A stretch of DNA of 30,685 nucleotides from JBLNBQ01 sp050260095 (GTDB lineage Bacteria > Bacillota > UBA5301 > DYFA01). Every line of letters starts with the position of its first letter. The stretch's first letter is position 1. The notes under the pieces are model-generated. The model ran no database searches and was not told the DNA's origin. It saw nothing but the letters and a program-made list of their open reading frames with translations. A program made the position numbers and the translations under genes. Below are positions 17,048 to 24,442 of this stretch, piece by piece. Where the stretch lies: NCBI GenBank assembly GCA_050260095.1, contig JBLNBQ010000150.1, positions 1 through 30,685 on the forward strand, written 5' to 3'.

Positions 17048-17755
17048 ATGGATGCCTTCTCCTTCTGGGTCGCCGGCGTGATGGTGTACGTCGCGGTGGG
17101 CGTCTTCCTGCTCGGGATGGCTGCCCGCCTGATCCAGTGGTTCTCCGCTGCGCCGAGTCCGATGAACCTCGGGACCTTCCCCAAGCCGCAAGGCATCGGG
17201 CGGGTGACCCGGGTGGTCAGCGATACCCTGTTCTTCCCCCAGCTCGCCGAGGTAAACGGCTCCCTCTGGCTGGGCTCCGCCGTCTTCCACGCAGCGCTCG
17301 CCGGCGTCTTCGTAGGCCATCTGCACCTGCTCGGACGCTTCCCGGGCGGGCTCGAGGCGGCCATGACCGCCGGTTCCCGGGTGATGGGCGCCGCCATGGG
17401 CGCGCTCTGGGCGCTGTCCATCGTCTACTTGCTGGTCAGGCGGTTCAAATCGCCCGAGAAGGAACTCTCCACCCCGGAAGACTACTTGCTTCTCCTGCTG
17501 CTGCTCGGGGTCGTGGTGATCGGGGATCACCTGCGGTTCTTCGCCCACCTGCCGGTCAGCGCTTACCAGGAGTACGTCCGCAGCCTCTACGCCTTCCATC
17601 CGGAGTTCCCGCCGGCCCTCGCCGCGGCCGGCAACGCCAAGGTGGGGTTCGTGACGCATATCCTGTTCGCGAACCTGCTCCTTATCTACCTGCCGTTCAG
17701 CAAGCTGGTGCATTTCGTGGGAGCCTTCTTCACCAACGCCCTGAGGAGGAGTTGA
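17048..17755 (+). CDS. DsrM/NarI-like membrane cytochrome b subunit
   Basis: Integral membrane protein of 235 residues with five predicted helices, matching the nitrate-reductase-gamma/DsrM/TmcC group that binds b-type haems and exchanges electrons with quinones. His residues sit in or near helices as expected: FHAALAGVFVGHLH (helix 2), GDHLRFFAH (helix 4 end) and THILFANLLLIYLPFSKLVHF (helix 5). AAGAAGGTGAAAAG precedes the ATG. The DsrK-like Fe-S gene starts 2 bases after its stop, so the two are coupled and probably form one complex. Confidence 0.85.
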   Translation: MDAFSFWVAGVMVYVAVGVFLLGMAARLIQWFSAAPSPMNLGTFPKPQGIGRVTRVVSDTLFFPQLAEVNGSLWLGSAVFHAALAGVFVGHLHLLGRFPGGLEAAMTAGSRVMGAAMGALWALSIVYLLVRRFKSPEKELSTPEDYLLLLLLLGVVVIGDHLRFFAHLPVSAYQEYVRSLYAFHPEFPPALAAAGNAKVGFVTHILFANLLLIYLPFSKLVHFVGAFFTNALRRS

Positions 17756-17757
17756 CG

Positions 17758-19062
17758 GTGGACGACCAGACCAGGACCAAGTTGCTCGGCGTCATGCGAA
17801 GCCGGATGAACCGCCAGCTCCTCCAGTACCTCGACGTCTGCGCCAGGTGCGGCGCCTGCAAGGACGCCTGCCACATCTATAAGGCTACCGGTAAGCCGGA
17901 GCATACCCCATCGGCCCGGGCCAAGGCGCTGCAGCAGCTCTACAAGCGCTATTTCCACCCGGTGGGGCGGGTCTTCCCCGCACTCTACGAGGCCCGGGAA
18001 CTCGACGACCGGATGCTCGACGAGATGTATCAGGCCGCTTACACCTGCACCGGCTGCCGACGCTGCATGACCTTCTGTCCCTTCGGGGTCGACCTCACCT
18101 GGCTGATCGGCGTGGAGAAGGCGATGCTGGCCGCCGCCGGGAAGGTGCCGGAGGAACTCGACATGCTGGCCGAGGCTTCGATCGAGAAGGGCCGGAGCAT
18201 CGACCTCTACAAGGACATCATGGCGGAACAGATCCACGGCTACGAGCCGGACCTCCAGGCGGAGACGGGGCTGCCCGGGGCGAACATCCCCATCGGCAGG
18301 AAGGGGGCCAGGGTGCTCTACGTGGCCCTCGCCGGCAAGGCCTCCATCTACCCGCCCGCCGTGGTGTTCAACCTGGCCGGCGAAGACTGGACGCTGTCGA
18401 GCTTCGAAGCGGCCAACTACGGCTACTTCCTGGGCGACACGGCGCGGGCGGCGGAGATCGCCGAGCGGATCGTGGCCGAGGCCAAGGAACTGGGCGTCGA
18501 GGAAGTCGTGCTCGCCGAGTGCGGCCACGCCTACCGGGTGCTGAAGCATCTCGACGAGGTGTGGTCGAAGCAGAAGTTCCCCTTCAAGGTGAGCAGCATC
18601 TTCGAGCCGTGGGCGCGGTACCTTCGCGAGGGGCGCCTCACGCTCGACCCGGCGAAACGCATCGCCGAACCGGTGACCTACCATGACCCCTGTCAACTCG
18701 GGCGCAACGGCGGCGTCTACGAAGAGCCGCGCCAGGTCGTGGCGGCCATCGCCGCGGATTTCCGGGAGATGACCCCGAACCGGGAGAAGAACTGGTGTTG
18801 CGGCGGGGGCGGAGGGCTGGTGGCCCAGATCGACCTCGAGGAGTACCGAGCGGAGACCGGCAAGCTGAAGGCCGAGCAGATAAGGGCCACCGGCGCCCGG
18901 ATCGTCGCCACCCCCTGCGAAAACTGCCGCCTGCAGCTCGGCCTCCTAAACGAGCGCTACCGCCTCGGCGTCGAGGTGGTGGCCGTCACCGACCTGCTGG
19001 TGCGGTGCCTGTTGCCGGCCGGGTCGGCGGGGCGGCGCGAGGCTGCGGCGGCCCGGGGCTAG
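17758..19062 (+). CDS. DsrK/HdrD-like Fe-S oxidoreductase
   Basis: Cytoplasmic-face catalytic subunit, 434 residues. Two ferredoxin-type [4Fe-4S] motifs: Cys28/31/34/38 and Cys97/100/103/107 (the last followed by Pro). Two CCG-type regions follow: a first, degenerate one with only ECGH (about 254-257), and a canonical second one with DPC at about 310-312, WCCGGGGG at about 346-353 and PCENC at about 386-390, the ligand set of the noncubane cluster of HdrB/HdrD-type disulfide reductases. The GTG at 17758 follows GAGGAGGAG. Frames extending to 17137 are chance antisense-like extensions over dsrM. The likely role is thiol/disulfide or persulfide redox coupled to quinones. LutA/GlpC-like function is less likely, given the partners. 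Confidence 0.87.
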   Translation: MDDQTRTKLLGVMRSRMNRQLLQYLDVCARCGACKDACHIYKATGKPEHTPSARAKALQQLYKRYFHPVGRVFPALYEARELDDRMLDEMYQAAYTCTGCRRCMTFCPFGVDLTWLIGVEKAMLAAAGKVPEELDMLAEASIEKGRSIDLYKDIMAEQIHGYEPDLQAETGLPGANIPIGRKGARVLYVALAGKASIYPPAVVFNLAGEDWTLSSFEAANYGYFLGDTARAAEIAERIVAEAKELGVEEVVLAECGHAYRVLKHLDEVWSKQKFPFKVSSIFEPWARYLREGRLTLDPAKRIAEPVTYHDPCQLGRNGGVYEEPRQVVAAIAADFREMTPNREKNWCCGGGGGLVAQIDLEEYRAETGKLKAEQIRATGARIVATPCENCRLQLGLLNERYRLGVEVVAVTDLLVRCLLPAGSAGRREAAAARG

Positions 19063-19084
19063 TGAGCCGTCGTGGTGAACCGAG

Positions 19085-19630
19085 CTAGTAAGTCACGGTG
19101 GTGAAGCTGTAGCCCGTCCCGGTGAACGGGTCGGCGAGCAAGGTTCGCGGGCTCAGGAGGTTGTTTCCCGGGGCGAGCGTCACGGCCAGGCTGGCCGACC
19201 TGGCGCCGCCCAGTTCGAAGGCGAGGCTGTGGGTCCCCGCCGGAAGTCCACCGACCGCGAAGTAACCTTCGGCCGCTGCGCCCACCTCACCGCAGGCCAC
19301 TCCGTCGACCACCACCTGCCAGGTCAGGGAACGATCGGCCAGCCTGGTCAGGAAGCCTTCGGCGTAGGCTGGGTCCAGGGGGAAGACCGGCGGCGCTCCC
19401 GAGGTGAGACCGGAATTCGAGACTACCAGGCACCGGGCGACCCGCGGGTCGAGCCCGGTGCTGTCCGTGTACTGCACCTGCCAGAGGTAGCCGGAGAGGC
19501 TGGCCGTGTCCTCCGCCCGGGCGGTGCAGGGGGGCAAAGCGCCCGTAAGGGTGAGCATCGCCGCCAGGCTGAGCGACAACGCCAGGCAGGTCCACGCCCC
19601 AGCCCGGCCTTTTCCGAGCCAGTTGGCCAT
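19085..19630 (-). CDS. secreted beta-rich protein, unknown function
   Basis: 181 residues with a clear signal peptide (TCLALSLSLAAMLTLTGALP, cleavage after about ARA). The C-terminal part (WQVVVDGVACGEVG, YFAVGGLPAGTHSLAFELGG) looks like a transthyretin/PEGA-type beta sandwich. The ATG at 19630 has the strong site AGGAGGAGG. It follows the multihaem cytochrome by 18 bases on the same strand, so it is likely a partner or assembly factor of it at the cell surface. I recognise no named family. Confidence 0.7.
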   Translation of the reverse strand: MANWLGKGRAGAWTCLALSLSLAAMLTLTGALPPCTARAEDTASLSGYLWQVQYTDSTGLDPRVARCLVVSNSGLTSGAPPVFPLDPAYAEGFLTRLADRSLTWQVVVDGVACGEVGAAAEGYFAVGGLPAGTHSLAFELGGARSASLAVTLAPGNNLLSPRTLLADPFTGTGYSFTTVTY

Positions 19631-19648
19631 CCGAGTTCCTCCTCCTCG

Positions 19649-21643
19649 CTACAGAGTGTAGAAACTGTGGCAGGTGGCACACCGGGCGCGCTGGGTGTCG
19701 TCCCTGCCTTCACCGTGGCAGCCGCTCCCCGCCGGGGTCTGGCCGGACGCCGGTGCGGCGGCGTACTTGCCGTGGCGGGAGCCGGTCACGACGATCCACG
19801 GTTTCAGCAGCCCTCGCCGCGGCGTGCTCCCGCCCGAGCCGGCGCTGGCGTGCGTCTCATGGCAGGAGGCGCAGCCGAACGGCGCGTGCCGCGGGTTGGT
19901 GTGGAGCTTGTGGTAGTTGATCAGCGTGGTCGGCGGGTACGACTGGAAGTACCGGGAGGCCGGCGGCGGCCCGACGAAGCTCGTGGTTCGGGCGGTGAAA
20001 CTGCTGATCTCGCTCCAGACGTTCGGGGCGCCCGCCCAGTAGCCGTAGTGGCACTGCAGGCAGACGATCGTGGTGTTGTAGCCCCAGTTGTACTCGTGGA
20101 AATACCGGGCAGCGGCCGCGTCCGCGGCCTTTTCATGGTTGGTCGCCTGGGGGTCGGTGGCGATGGCGTTGGTGCCGGCGAGCACCCCCTTGGCGGTCAC
20201 GGCGTGCGGGTTGTGGCAACTGGCGCACGTCACGCTCGTTCCGCTCACGTCGACGCTGTGGCGCGAGTCGCTCCCGCTCAGCGTGCCGGCGAACCCATTG
20301 TTCAGGTTCACGTTGGCGTGACAGGCCGTGCAGAGGCCCGGCATGCTCTGGCGCAGCAGATTGGGCACGAGCGCGCCGCCGGCGTCCCGGACCCCGTGCG
20401 GATCATGGCAGTTGGTGCAGGTGCCGCGGGCCGAGTCGCTTCCGGGATAGCTCGTGGGCACAGCGGTGTTCGCCGGCGGACGCCAGTGGACGCTGGGCGC
20501 CGACTTCGCGCCCCACGGCGCCTGGTACTTGGTGTTCTGATAGTAGGCCTGGCCGGGCCAGGTGGCCGTCCCGCGCGCCGCCGAGCCCGCCGCGCTATGA
20601 CAGCGGAAGCAGAGGTTCTCGTCGTTCGCCGCCACGAGCAGCTTCGGGTACGGCGTGCCCTGGGTGTTGTGGCAGCTGCGGCAGCCGTTCGGGAGCTTGG
20701 TCGGGTCGGCGTGCGGCCCCATGGCCAGCGTGGAGGAGCTGCGGTGGCACGGCGTCCCGTAGCGGCCCGAGTAGCCCGCGCACGAACTGTGTCCGGTGAC
20801 GTTGCCGGCCCGGTCGTGGCAGGTGGCGCACGGGGTGGCGCCGACGACCGGGTGGGTCCCGGGCAGAGAAGCGCTGGGGTGGCACCCGCCGCAGGTGTTG
20901 GTGGCAAGATCGGGGGAGGCCAGAAGGCCGTCGGCGACCCAGGTGGCCGAATCGCGGTGCGGCCGGTGGCACCGAAGGCACGAGAGGTTGTCGTAGGCGG
21001 CGAGCCTGCCGTCGGGCCGGAGCGCCGGATGGGCGGCCGCGTCGAAGTGCGCGGCGGGGTGGGCGAAGGCGGGTGTCACATGGCACTCCGTGTTCGAGCA
21101 GAGCGTGGCGGCGTTGGCTTTGAGAAACATCGGACCCACGGGGTTTTCGACCTCATGGCAAGCTGAGCAATACCCCGTGGGATGCCCCTCACTGTCGTGC
21201 TGGCGGAGGGCCGCCGCCACTCCCGAGGGCGCGGCGGGCTGGTCCTTGGAGAGCTGGTGCAGGTTGGCCAGCGCGAACGTCTGCCGCACGGTGCTCCCCG
21301 CGGTCACCGGCGCGCTGAAGGTCTGCCCCGGATAGCTTAGTCCCTTGCTTAGCTGCAACTGAAGCGTGCCGGGTGCCAGGCCCGTGAGGCGGAACTGGCC
21401 TGCCTGGTCGGTGGTTGTGGTCTGGCCCGCCGCCACCACCTGGATGCCGGCCAAAGGTCGCGCCTCGCCGCCCGCCTCCGGCAGCGTGGTCACAGTGCCG
21501 AGCAAGGCAGTGCCGGAGGTGGATTGCAGTCGCCCGAAGCAGCCGCCGGCGGTCAACACCAGCACGGCGAGGAGTATCATCAGGCTGCCGCCGCCGCCCC
21601 GTCCCAGCGCCAGTCGCCCGCGTCGCGCCCTCACACCCGTCAC
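19649..21643 (-). CDS. multihaem c-type cytochrome, probable lipoprotein
   Basis: 664 residues. The N-terminal hydrophobic segment ends in TAGGC, a lipobox-like Cys at about 35. Next comes a carboxypeptidase-regulatory-like beta domain (about 43-125, GQFRLTGLAPGTLQL). The rest carries 12 CxxCH haem motifs (CSACH, CLRCH, CGGCH, CATCH, CRSCH, CFRCH, CTNCH, CTACH, CASCH, CLQCH, CASCH, CATCH), plus CSNTECH (CX4CH) and a longer-spaced CX10CH. Many distal His are available for bis-His ligation. This suggests extracytoplasmic electron transfer to minerals, metals or other acceptors. The GTG at 21643 has GGAGG upstream; an ATG at 21580 is a shorter alternative. Confidence 0.88.
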   Translation of the reverse strand: MTGVRARRGRLALGRGGGGSLMILLAVLVLTAGGCFGRLQSTSGTALLGTVTTLPEAGGEARPLAGIQVVAAGQTTTTDQAGQFRLTGLAPGTLQLQLSKGLSYPGQTFSAPVTAGSTVRQTFALANLHQLSKDQPAAPSGVAAALRQHDSEGHPTGYCSACHEVENPVGPMFLKANAATLCSNTECHVTPAFAHPAAHFDAAAHPALRPDGRLAAYDNLSCLRCHRPHRDSATWVADGLLASPDLATNTCGGCHPSASLPGTHPVVGATPCATCHDRAGNVTGHSSCAGYSGRYGTPCHRSSSTLAMGPHADPTKLPNGCRSCHNTQGTPYPKLLVAANDENLCFRCHSAAGSAARGTATWPGQAYYQNTKYQAPWGAKSAPSVHWRPPANTAVPTSYPGSDSARGTCTNCHDPHGVRDAGGALVPNLLRQSMPGLCTACHANVNLNNGFAGTLSGSDSRHSVDVSGTSVTCASCHNPHAVTAKGVLAGTNAIATDPQATNHEKAADAAAARYFHEYNWGYNTTIVCLQCHYGYWAGAPNVWSEISSFTARTTSFVGPPPASRYFQSYPPTTLINYHKLHTNPRHAPFGCASCHETHASAGSGGSTPRRGLLKPWIVVTGSRHGKYAAAPASGQTPAGSGCHGEGRDDTQRARCATCHSFYTL

Positions 21644-21822
21644 CTCGCTCTCGGCCTCCAGCCAACCCGGCCAGTTGTTTTCCCGTTTAGTCTGCCTGGA
21701 ACAGGGGGCCAGTTATACCGAGGGCTGGTCGGCGACCACGGCCGCCGGGCAGAAAGGAAACGCCGGCGCGGGCTGGAATAAAAAGCCTGGCAGGATTTGA
21801 GGCCGCAATGGGAGGCACAGAC

Positions 21823-22287
21823 ATGACGCAGATTGGATTCGTCCTGAAGCGCCGGCGGGGAGCCTGGCTCGCCGGAGCGTTGTTGACTGTGGCGCTGCTT
21901 GGGCTGACGCTCAGCGCACACGCGGCCGGCGTTTCCTTTTTCCAGGAGGACGCCCGGTTCGAGGTCCGGTTCGGCAGCCACGACGGGGAGACCACACTCG
22001 GGACCGGCTTCCGGCTGTTCGACGGCTGGTGGGTATTGGCCAACCTCGATCGACTCGGCGAGGACAGCCCCCGGACCAGCGCCTCGGTCGTCTTCGAGGT
22101 ACCGAAGAAGTTCCTGATGTTCACCGTGTACGGCGGGCCGGGAGTCCACGTGGGCAGCGCGAGCGACGACTTCACCGCCCACGTGCTCGGGGGGGCGCGG
22201 TTCTGGGTGCTCTATTGGGAGAACGAGTACCCGTTGGCCTCGGGCGAGACCACTTATCACCGGGCCGGCTTCCGGCTCGATTTCTAG
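21823..22287 (+). CDS. small exported protein, beta-barrel-like
   Basis: 154 residues. A signal peptide (RRRGAWLAGALLTVALLGLTLSAHA) precedes a mature part made almost entirely of alternating beta strands (FEVRFGS, TLGTGFRLF, WWVLANLD, ASVVFEV, FLMFTVYGG, HRAGFRLDF). It ends in Phe, as outer-membrane barrels do. I chose the ATG at 21823 because GGGAGG lies 7 bases before it; an ATG at 21808 is possible. It is divergent from the cytochrome gene. Function unknown; the barrel reading is inference. Confidence 0.6.
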   Translation: MTQIGFVLKRRRGAWLAGALLTVALLGLTLSAHAAGVSFFQEDARFEVRFGSHDGETTLGTGFRLFDGWWVLANLDRLGEDSPRTSASVVFEVPKKFLMFTVYGGPGVHVGSASDDFTAHVLGGARFWVLYWENEYPLASGETTYHRAGFRLDF

Positions 22288-22298
22288 CCGCGGCCCGG

Positions 22299-22327
22299 TT
22301 GCCACTTTCGGAGGCTCAGGCTATAAT
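22299..22327 (+). promoter_or_regulatory. promoter of dedA giving a leaderless mRNA
   Basis: TTGCCA (22299-22304), 17-base spacer, perfect TATAAT (22322-22327). The predicted start at about 22334 is next to the ATG at 22335, and no ribosome binding site is present. Confidence 0.8.
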
Positions 22328-22334
22328 CCCCTTA

Positions 22335-22967
22335 ATGGAACTGAAGGTTGAAGTCTTTCTGAACTGGATCGCACCATTCGTCGGCGACCCGGTGGCCCTC
22401 GCGGCGGTACTGGGGGTGGCCGGGCTGCTCAACGTCTTCTTTCCGCCTCTACCCATCGAAGCCCTCGCGCTGGCGGCCGGGGCGGTGGCGGGGGCCGGAT
22501 ACGGCAGCCCGTTCGTCATCTGGCTGGCCTGCGCCACTGGCATGGCGGTGGGCAGCACGTTGCTCTACCTGCTCGCCGCGAACCAGGGCCATGCGCTGCT
22601 GCGGCACGCATTCATCGCCCGCCAGGTGCCCGAGCAGGCCTTGGCCCGGGTGGAGTCCTGGTTCGGCCGCTACGGCGTGCTGACCATCTTCTTCGGCAAA
22701 CTCATTCCCGGGCTCAGTTTCGCAACGGTGCTGGCCAGCGGCCTCTTCGGTCTCCGGAAGCGCCGCGCCTTGCCCGCCATCTACGCCGCCAACCTGGTCT
22801 TCTTCGGCCTGCTGGTCTTCGCCGGCCGGTACGTGGGGCGCGACTGGCAGCGGTTCGTGCGGGCCAAGGCCGGCATGGGGTGGCTGGCCGTCGCCCTGGT
22901 GGCGCTTGGCGCGGCGGGGGGAGCGTGGCTCGTGCGGCGGGTGCGCCGCAAGGGCGACCCTGGTTGA
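22335..22967 (+). CDS. DedA-family membrane protein
   Basis: 210 residues, DedA/SNARE-associated fold. NVFFPPLPIEALALAAGAVAG is the entrance loop with its conserved Pro-Glu. Then come the Gly-rich GMAVGSTLLYLLA, RYGVLTIFFGKLIPGLSFATVLASG (the F-x-R/K-x-x-P-G signature, here with Lys), and a final helix before a basic tail. DedA proteins affect membrane homeostasis and several move undecaprenyl phosphate or phospholipids; that is family knowledge. The ATG at 22335 sits at the predicted transcription start, so it seems to be read without a leader. Confidence 0.87.
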   Translation: MELKVEVFLNWIAPFVGDPVALAAVLGVAGLLNVFFPPLPIEALALAAGAVAGAGYGSPFVIWLACATGMAVGSTLLYLLAANQGHALLRHAFIARQVPEQALARVESWFGRYGVLTIFFGKLIPGLSFATVLASGLFGLRKRRALPAIYAANLVFFGLLVFAGRYVGRDWQRFVRAKAGMGWLAVALVALGAAGGAWLVRRVRRKGDPG

Positions 22968-22982
22968 GTTGGAAAGATCCGC

Positions 22983-23028
22983 TTGACTGCCGATGGTCGT
23001 TATGATATACAATAGTTGCAGTATACAA
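22983..23028 (+). promoter_or_regulatory. promoter and operator of the MarR gene
   Basis: TTGACT (22983-22988), 17-base spacer, TATACA (23006-23011). An operator-like string TTGCAGTATACAA (23016-23028) overlaps the start region. Its reverse complement TTGTATACTGCAA recurs as TTGTATCCTGCAA at 23522-23534 before the next gene. TATACAA also repeats directly at 23006 and 23022. Confidence 0.65.
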
Positions 23029-23048
23029 CATTGGAAGGGGGCAAGTCC

Positions 23049-23495
23049 GTGCAGTGCTGCTCTGAGCTGGAGGAGTTCCGGGAGATGCTTCAGGCCCTGG
23101 GCCGCTCCCTCGGTTCCCTGGAGAAGGAGCAGATGAGCTGCTACGGGCTTACTCCGCAGCAGGCGTACACGCTGGGGATCATCGGTTCGTCGCCGGGCGT
23201 GACGATGGGAGTGCTCAGCGAGCGCCTGGGGATCGCCACGTCCACCCTGACGCGCAACGTCGATAAGCTGGAAAGCGACGGCGTGGTCGTGCGGAACCGC
23301 ACCACGGAGGACGCCCGGGCCGTCCAGGTGCTTCTGACCGACAAGGGGCGGACCAAGCTGCAGCAGGTGCAGGAATGCTACTCATCTTGCTTCCGGAGCC
23401 TGCTTGAGTGCGTGAGTCCCGAAGACCGGGAGACTCTCCTCAAGGGCATGAGGATACTGGTCCAGGCCTTCCGGCAGTGCGACTGCTGCCGCTAG
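23049..23495 (+). CDS. Cys-rich MarR-family regulator
   Basis: Winged-helix dimeric regulator of 148 residues. The helix-turn-helix is at about 52-75 (TMGVLSERLGIATSTLTRNVDKLE) and the wing DGVVVRNRTTEDARAVQVLLT follows. It has nine Cys, including CC at 3-4, Cys31, Cys110/114/121 and a C-terminal CDCC (144-147), far more than normal MarR proteins. This suggests control by metal, metalloid, persulfide or oxidation (inference). The GTG at 23049 is 6 bases after GGAAGGGGGCAAG. A shared operator motif links it to the small Cys-pair protein downstream. Confidence 0.88.
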   Translation: MQCCSELEEFREMLQALGRSLGSLEKEQMSCYGLTPQQAYTLGIIGSSPGVTMGVLSERLGIATSTLTRNVDKLESDGVVVRNRTTEDARAVQVLLTDKGRTKLQQVQECYSSCFRSLLECVSPEDRETLLKGMRILVQAFRQCDCCR

Positions 23496-23520
23496 CGCTC
23501 CCCCCTTTTTTGCCCAAAAG

Positions 23521-23551
23521 TTTGTATCCTGCAATAGATGTCCAATACAAA
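23521..23551 (+). promoter_or_regulatory. operator-like inverted repeat before the Cys-pair gene
   Basis: TTTGTAT (23521-23527) and ATACAAA (23545-23551) form an inverted repeat. The left arm is part of TTGTATCCTGCAA, shared with the MarR promoter. A TTGCCC at 23510-23515 could serve as -35. Confidence 0.55.
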
Positions 23552-23566
23552 TAAGGAGGGTCAAGC

Positions 23567-23785
23567 ATGGAAAAGACGTGTTGCCAGGTGAACGTCGTGG
23601 AGACCGAGGACGGCTACCGCGTCGAGGTCAGGGGCGACCAGGCCAAGCTGCGTGAGGCGCGGGGAGCGTGCTGCGACGTCACGGTTCACGCGGTCGACGG
23701 GGGCTTCGACGTGGCCTACCGCGGTGAGAAGGCCGCGCTGCGGGGTTGGCTGCAGAAGGCGGGCGCCCTCTGCTGCCGGCGCTAA
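23567..23785 (+). CDS. 72-residue protein with three CC pairs and an internal repeat
   Basis: Small, probably cytoplasmic protein; I recognise no family. CC pairs lie at 5-6, 35-36 and 69-70. The sequence is a tandem duplication: DGYRVEVRGDQAKLRE...GACC (about 15-36) and GGFDVAYRGEKAALRG...GALCC (about 45-70) align as G-aromatic-x-V-x-x-RG-x-x-A-x-LR...GA-x-CC. AAGGAGGG stands 6 bases before the ATG. Cys pairs at each module end suggest thiolate metal or metalloid binding, or a thiol relay. It sits 71 bases after the Cys-rich MarR gene and shares its operator motif, so it is probably the regulator's target. Confidence 0.8.
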   Translation: MEKTCCQVNVVETEDGYRVEVRGDQAKLREARGACCDVTVHAVDGGFDVAYRGEKAALRGWLQKAGALCCRR

Positions 23786-23829
23786 GCTGGCAGCGGGCCG
23801 GGGCACCAGGCCGGTCCAACGAGTTCGGT

Positions 23830-23859
23830 GGAGGGGCGGGAAGAGATCCCGGCCCCTCC
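23830..23859 (+). terminator. hairpin terminator after the Cys-pair gene
   Basis: GGAGGGGCGGGA (23830-23841) pairs with TCCC-G-GCCCCTCC (23847-23859) with one bulged G and a 5-base loop; a weak T-rich tail (GTTCTGTACTTT) follows. Confidence 0.65.
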
Positions 23860-23884
23860 GTTCTGTACTTTGCAGCATCGCTGT

Positions 23885-23893
23885 TGCTATAAT
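23885..23893 (+). promoter_or_regulatory. extended -10 promoter of the secreted-protein gene
   Basis: TGCTATAAT is an extended -10 (TGn plus perfect TATAAT at 23888-23893). No good -35 is seen at 17 bases, as is common for extended -10 promoters. The start would be near 23900. Confidence 0.6.
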
Positions 23894-23950
23894 GTGGTTG
23901 TTAGGCATTACTCCCATTCCAGGCGGCGCTCGCCAAAGGGGGAACGATCG

Positions 23951-24409
23951 ATGACAGCGAGGCATCTGGTTGCGACCCTGACCGTGCTCCTGCTCTTCTC
24001 CCTCTGCCCGGTCGCTTCCTTGGCCGCGGGCGCGGCCGAGGAGGCGGAGGCGCGGCTCCTCGCGCTTGCGGGCGCCGAAGTTCGCATCGCCCTCGTCGCG
24101 CCTGAGGCACAGGCGCAGGGACTGCAGTTCGAGGTCTCAGCCAAGAGCAGCGGTGCCGTGCCGGTGGACTGGCGGGCAGCCCGTCTCGAACTAGCCGACG
24201 GGACCTCGCTCGCCCCTGACGCGGTGGCGTTCCCCGGCGCCGTGACGCCGGACGGGTGGACGAACGGGACCTTGTCGTTTGTCGCCCCCCGGCCGGGAAT
24301 AACCGGACGGGTCACCTTGACCATCCCCACCGGCGTTCCGGGCGCCGCGGCGGCCCGGTTCAGCTGGGATCTGCCGGACGGGGACGGAACCCCCGCCGGC
24401 CCCACCTGA
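23951..24409 (+). CDS. secreted protein, unknown function
   Basis: 152 residues with a signal peptide (LVATLTVLLLFSLCPVASLAAG) and a mature region of beta strands (AEVRIALVAPEAQAQGLQFEV, GRVTLTIPTG) reminiscent of an Ig-like or DUF4352-type domain, ending in an acidic/Pro tail. The ATG at 23951 follows GGGGGAA. Longer frames upstream lack support. No neighbour clearly shares its function. Confidence 0.65.
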   Translation: MTARHLVATLTVLLLFSLCPVASLAAGAAEEAEARLLALAGAEVRIALVAPEAQAQGLQFEVSAKSSGAVPVDWRAARLELADGTSLAPDAVAFPGAVTPDGWTNGTLSFVAPRPGITGRVTLTIPTGVPGAAAARFSWDLPDGDGTPAGPT

Positions 24410-24442
24410 AGCTGACCCGACGCCTGGGTCCAGGCGCGCGAT

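Noticed and set aside
17137..17757. Longer start for the DsrK-like gene
   Set aside because: The extension overlaps dsrM in another frame and reads as Arg/Pro-rich nonsense; GTG 17758 has a strong ribosome binding site and begins the homology.
19229..21166. 645-codon open frame antisense to the multihaem cytochrome
   Set aside because: Low-complexity Arg/Gly/Ala/Val content mirrors the G+C-rich codons of the cytochrome; no domains or start signal.
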